A DNA stretch of 64,000 nt from contig NZ_CP170386.1 in assembly GCF_042468235.1 (NCBI RefSeq), forward strand, positions 1,364,001 to 1,428,000, written 5' to 3'. Source of the stretch: Lonepinella sp042468235 (GTDB lineage Bacteria > Pseudomonadota > Gammaproteobacteria > Enterobacterales > Pasteurellaceae). Every line of letters starts with the position of its first letter. The stretch's first letter is position 1. A program made the position numbers and the translations under genes. Below, piece by piece: positions 62,252-64,000 of the stretch. The notes under the pieces are model-generated. The model searched no databases. It was not told the DNA's origin and was given only the letters and a program-made list of their open reading frames with translations.

Positions 62252-62788
62252 TTAAAGTGCGGTGTATTTTTTCAATAATTTTTGTTTAACATATTCGACA
62301 CCCTTATTGACATAAGGGATCTGTTCTAAATCTAATAAATAGCGTTTGGTGGGTAAGCCGCCACCAAACCCCGTTAATTGGCGATCTTTGCCTAGCACAC
62401 GATGACAAGGAATAATAATGCTGATCGGATTGCGTCCCACTGCACCACCTACCGCTCGTACTGCTTTAGGGTTATTTATCTGTTGAGCTAATTCACCATA
62501 GCTTAAATCTTTGCCATAGGGAATCTGACGTAATGCTTGCCAAATTTGTTGTTGAAATAACGTCCCTTTGGGAGCTAAAGGAATCTCTGCAAAGGTTTCT
62601 GGTTGACCTTGAAAATAACGTTCAAGTGCGGTGCAAATTTGTTGAAAAATGGCTAAATCAGGTTGATAGTGCCAGTTAGGATTGGGGGCAATTTGTTCAA
62701 GCTCAAAGTCTAAATGGGTGAGCCGATCATTTTCTGCTAAGATTAATAGTCTGCCAATGGGGGAAGCGTAATAGCAATAGTCGATCAT
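62252..62788 (-). CDS. ogt: Methylated-DNA-protein-cysteine methyltransferase
   Basis: The 178-residue protein removes O6-methyl from guanine by transfer to its cysteine. The active-site motif PCHRVLG is present in IIIPCHRVLGKDRQLTGFGGG (Cys near residue 127), preceded by the helix-turn-helix IPYGKDLSYGELAQQINNPKAVRAVGGAVGRNP. It lacks an Ada-type N-terminal domain, so it is the Ogt type. It lies just upstream of mutH. An uptake signal is in its last codons. Confidence 0.94.
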   Translation of the reverse strand: MIDYCYYASPIGRLLILAENDRLTHLDFELEQIAPNPNWHYQPDLAIFQQICTALERYFQGQPETFAEIPLAPKGTLFQQQIWQALRQIPYGKDLSYGELAQQINNPKAVRAVGGAVGRNPISIIIPCHRVLGKDRQLTGFGGGLPTKRYLLDLEQIPYVNKGVEYVKQKLLKKYTAL

Positions 62789-62848
62789 GGTTATTCAATA
62801 AAAAAGGGCGTAAAAGTTACGCCCGATTATATGCTAATTTGTGATCAA

Positions 62849-64000
62849 TTAGAAACGATAGTTTAAGTTTAAGCCGTAAAGGTTGGCAGTGGCTTTTACT
62901 TTCACATCAGTCACGATTTTACCAGCAGAAGTGATAAGTTCTTCTTTAAAGCTATTGTTTGAACCACGTAAGTGAGCAAAACCAACATCAACAGAAAGAT
63001 CCGGGGTAAAACGATAGGTTGCTCCTAGGCTGTACCATACACGGTTAGTATCTGGAATTGAGATAGAATGATGTTCATTTGCCGCGGTTTCATCATAGGC
63101 AATACCCGCACGTACGGTTAATGCATCAGTTGCATGATAAGTAGCACCGATGGCTAAACGTGAACTATCACGATATTTTTCGGTTTTTTGGAATAATTCT
63201 TTACCTGAAGAACCTACCGCACGTAATTCTTTAAATTTAGACCATTCGGTATATTTCCAGCTATAGTGGAAAGCAAATTTATCGGTCACTTGATGGAAAC
63301 CAGAGAATTCCCAGTAGGCTGGTAATGGTAAGGTTAATGAACCGGGTTGATTGCCTTGAGAATATGTACCAATGGCGGCACCAGCATCGCTGTAATCACC
63401 GTCAAAATCAATATCTACTTTAGCATGGTAAGCTAAACCGAAACGACTACGTTCAGTGATTTGCCACATTAAACCAGCGTTCCATCCAAATCCCCATTTA
63501 TCCCCTTCGATTTTACGCAGAGTAGCTGTTGATGGGTTAGCTGCTGCATTTCGTGCAGCTGTTAATGCTGCTTGAGCTCCAACAGCATTTCCAGCTGCTG
63601 CATATTGTCGAGCGGTGGCGGCATAAACACCAGCACTTGCCACGCCTAAACGACGTTCCACTGTAGCATCGGCATAAACCGCATTAAAACCTAAGCCAAA
63701 AGCAAGGTTATCTAAAATTTTATAAGAACCACTTAAATTAAAATTTAAGGCGGTTAAGTCTGTTTTACCTGCAATAAAACCAGCCGAATAATTATCATCA
63801 TATTCTGTGGCTAAACCATAGTTAACGTTTAATCCACCACCCACAGCAAATTTATCATTGAGCGGAGCAACAAAATAGATATTTGGTACTGCTGCACTTT
63901 TCGCTATATTTTTAGCATCTGCATTCGTATCTAACCCCGTTCCATATAATGTTGTACCGTAAATATCAATATTCGGATCCACATAAATTGCACCTAGTGA
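62849..64000 (-). CDS. FadL/OmpP1-family outer-membrane protein, N-terminus missing
   Basis: The frame is open from 64000 (first codons SLGAIYVDPNIDIYGT) to the stop near 62849, giving 383 residues. It matches the long-chain fatty-acid porin family (OmpP1/FadL/TodX): PLNDKFAVGGGLNVNYGLATEY, LALNFNLSGSYKILDNLAFGLGFNAVYADA-like strands (LTALNFNLSGSYKILDNL), AYHAKVDIDFDGDYS, and a C-terminal LYGLNLNYRF ending in Phe. The signal peptide and N-terminal plug lie beyond the window. An Ala-rich segment (ATARQYAAAGNAVGAQAALTAA) sits in a surface-loop position. FadR, encoded at 13064, may control it. Confidence 0.88.
   Translation of the reverse strand, partial: SLGAIYVDPNIDIYGTTLYGTGLDTNADAKNIAKSAAVPNIYFVAPLNDKFAVGGGLNVNYGLATEYDDNYSAGFIAGKTDLTALNFNLSGSYKILDNLAFGLGFNAVYADATVERRLGVASAGVYAATARQYAAAGNAVGAQAALTAARNAAANPSTATLRKIEGDKWGFGWNAGLMWQITERSRFGLAYHAKVDIDFDGDYSDAGAAIGTYSQGNQPGSLTLPLPAYWEFSGFHQVTDKFAFHYSWKYTEWSKFKELRAVGSSGKELFQKTEKYRDSSRLAIGATYHATDALTVRAGIAYDETAANEHHSISIPDTNRVWYSLGATYRFTPDLSVDVGFAHLRGSNNSFKEELITSAGKIVTDVKVKATANLYGLNLNYRF

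Overview
The window comes from a gammaproteobacterium of the family Pasteurellaceae, in the clade that uses the Haemophilus influenzae-type DNA uptake signal. The 9-mer AAGTGCGGT or its complement recurs on both strands, about once every 2 kb, often as inverted pairs that act as terminators. Gene content and order (aroK-aroB-dam, comABCDE beside mrcA, yceD-rpmF-plsX-fabHDG-acpP, fadR/nhaB-dsbB) also fit this family. The DNA is AT-rich. A chromosomal nadV suggests the strain can make NAD from nicotinamide. I cannot name the species.

Layout. 1-2.8 kb: end of ubiX, a DUF554 membrane protein, yhbP, a LysR regulator and mutT. 2.8-7.4 kb: a TPR-glycosyltransferase, secA and a short secM whose C-terminus carries an APIRGSP arrest motif. 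7.5-13.8 kb: dciA, nadV, dam-aroB-aroK, xerD, fadR. 13.9-19.5 kb: nhaB, dsbB, a second DUF554 gene, mrcA. 19.6-23.3 kb: competence operon comABCDE, with no comF after it. 23.3-28.3 kb: fatty-acid/phospholipid cluster from yceD to acpP, all leftward; rpmF starts with GTG. 28.5-35.5 kb: psd, fklB, bamD, rluD, pgeF, djlA, dusC and a small lipoprotein. 35.5-38.6 kb: an eroded IS200-type transposase, rho and rhlB. 38.7-45.8 kb: a TetR-controlled tripartite efflux system (adaptor, double-ATPase ABC protein, permease, outer-membrane lipoprotein), parts of which are clearly richer in GC. 45.9-47.7 kb: three unrecognised envelope proteins. 47.7-49.4 kb: a glyoxalase-like gene, tRNA-Arg, tRNA-Pro and folD. 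49.5-55.9 kb: a frameshifted dcuB, holA, lptE, an unknown lipoprotein and leuS. 56.0-61.5 kb: a FepA-like TonB-dependent receptor divergent from a permease-ATPase-binding-protein operon. 61.6-64 kb: mutH, ogt and a fadL-type porin cut by the window edge.

The most interesting system is the metal-uptake locus at 56.2-61.5 kb. The 142-bp divergent promoter region holds two 22-bp dyads of the form TATATA-N6-TATATAA. This is the layout of the molybdate regulator ModE's operator, and I saw no Fur box there. With an ABC transporter of the MolBCA gene composition, it suggests a TonB-powered outer-membrane route for molybdate/tungstate or a metal chelate of it, under molybdenum control. Other points of note are SecM-type arrest control of secA, a hidden long inverted-repeat element present in a full and a deleted copy, three operator-like repeats at exact 30-bp spacing before the efflux operon, and the A6-tract frameshift in dcuB.
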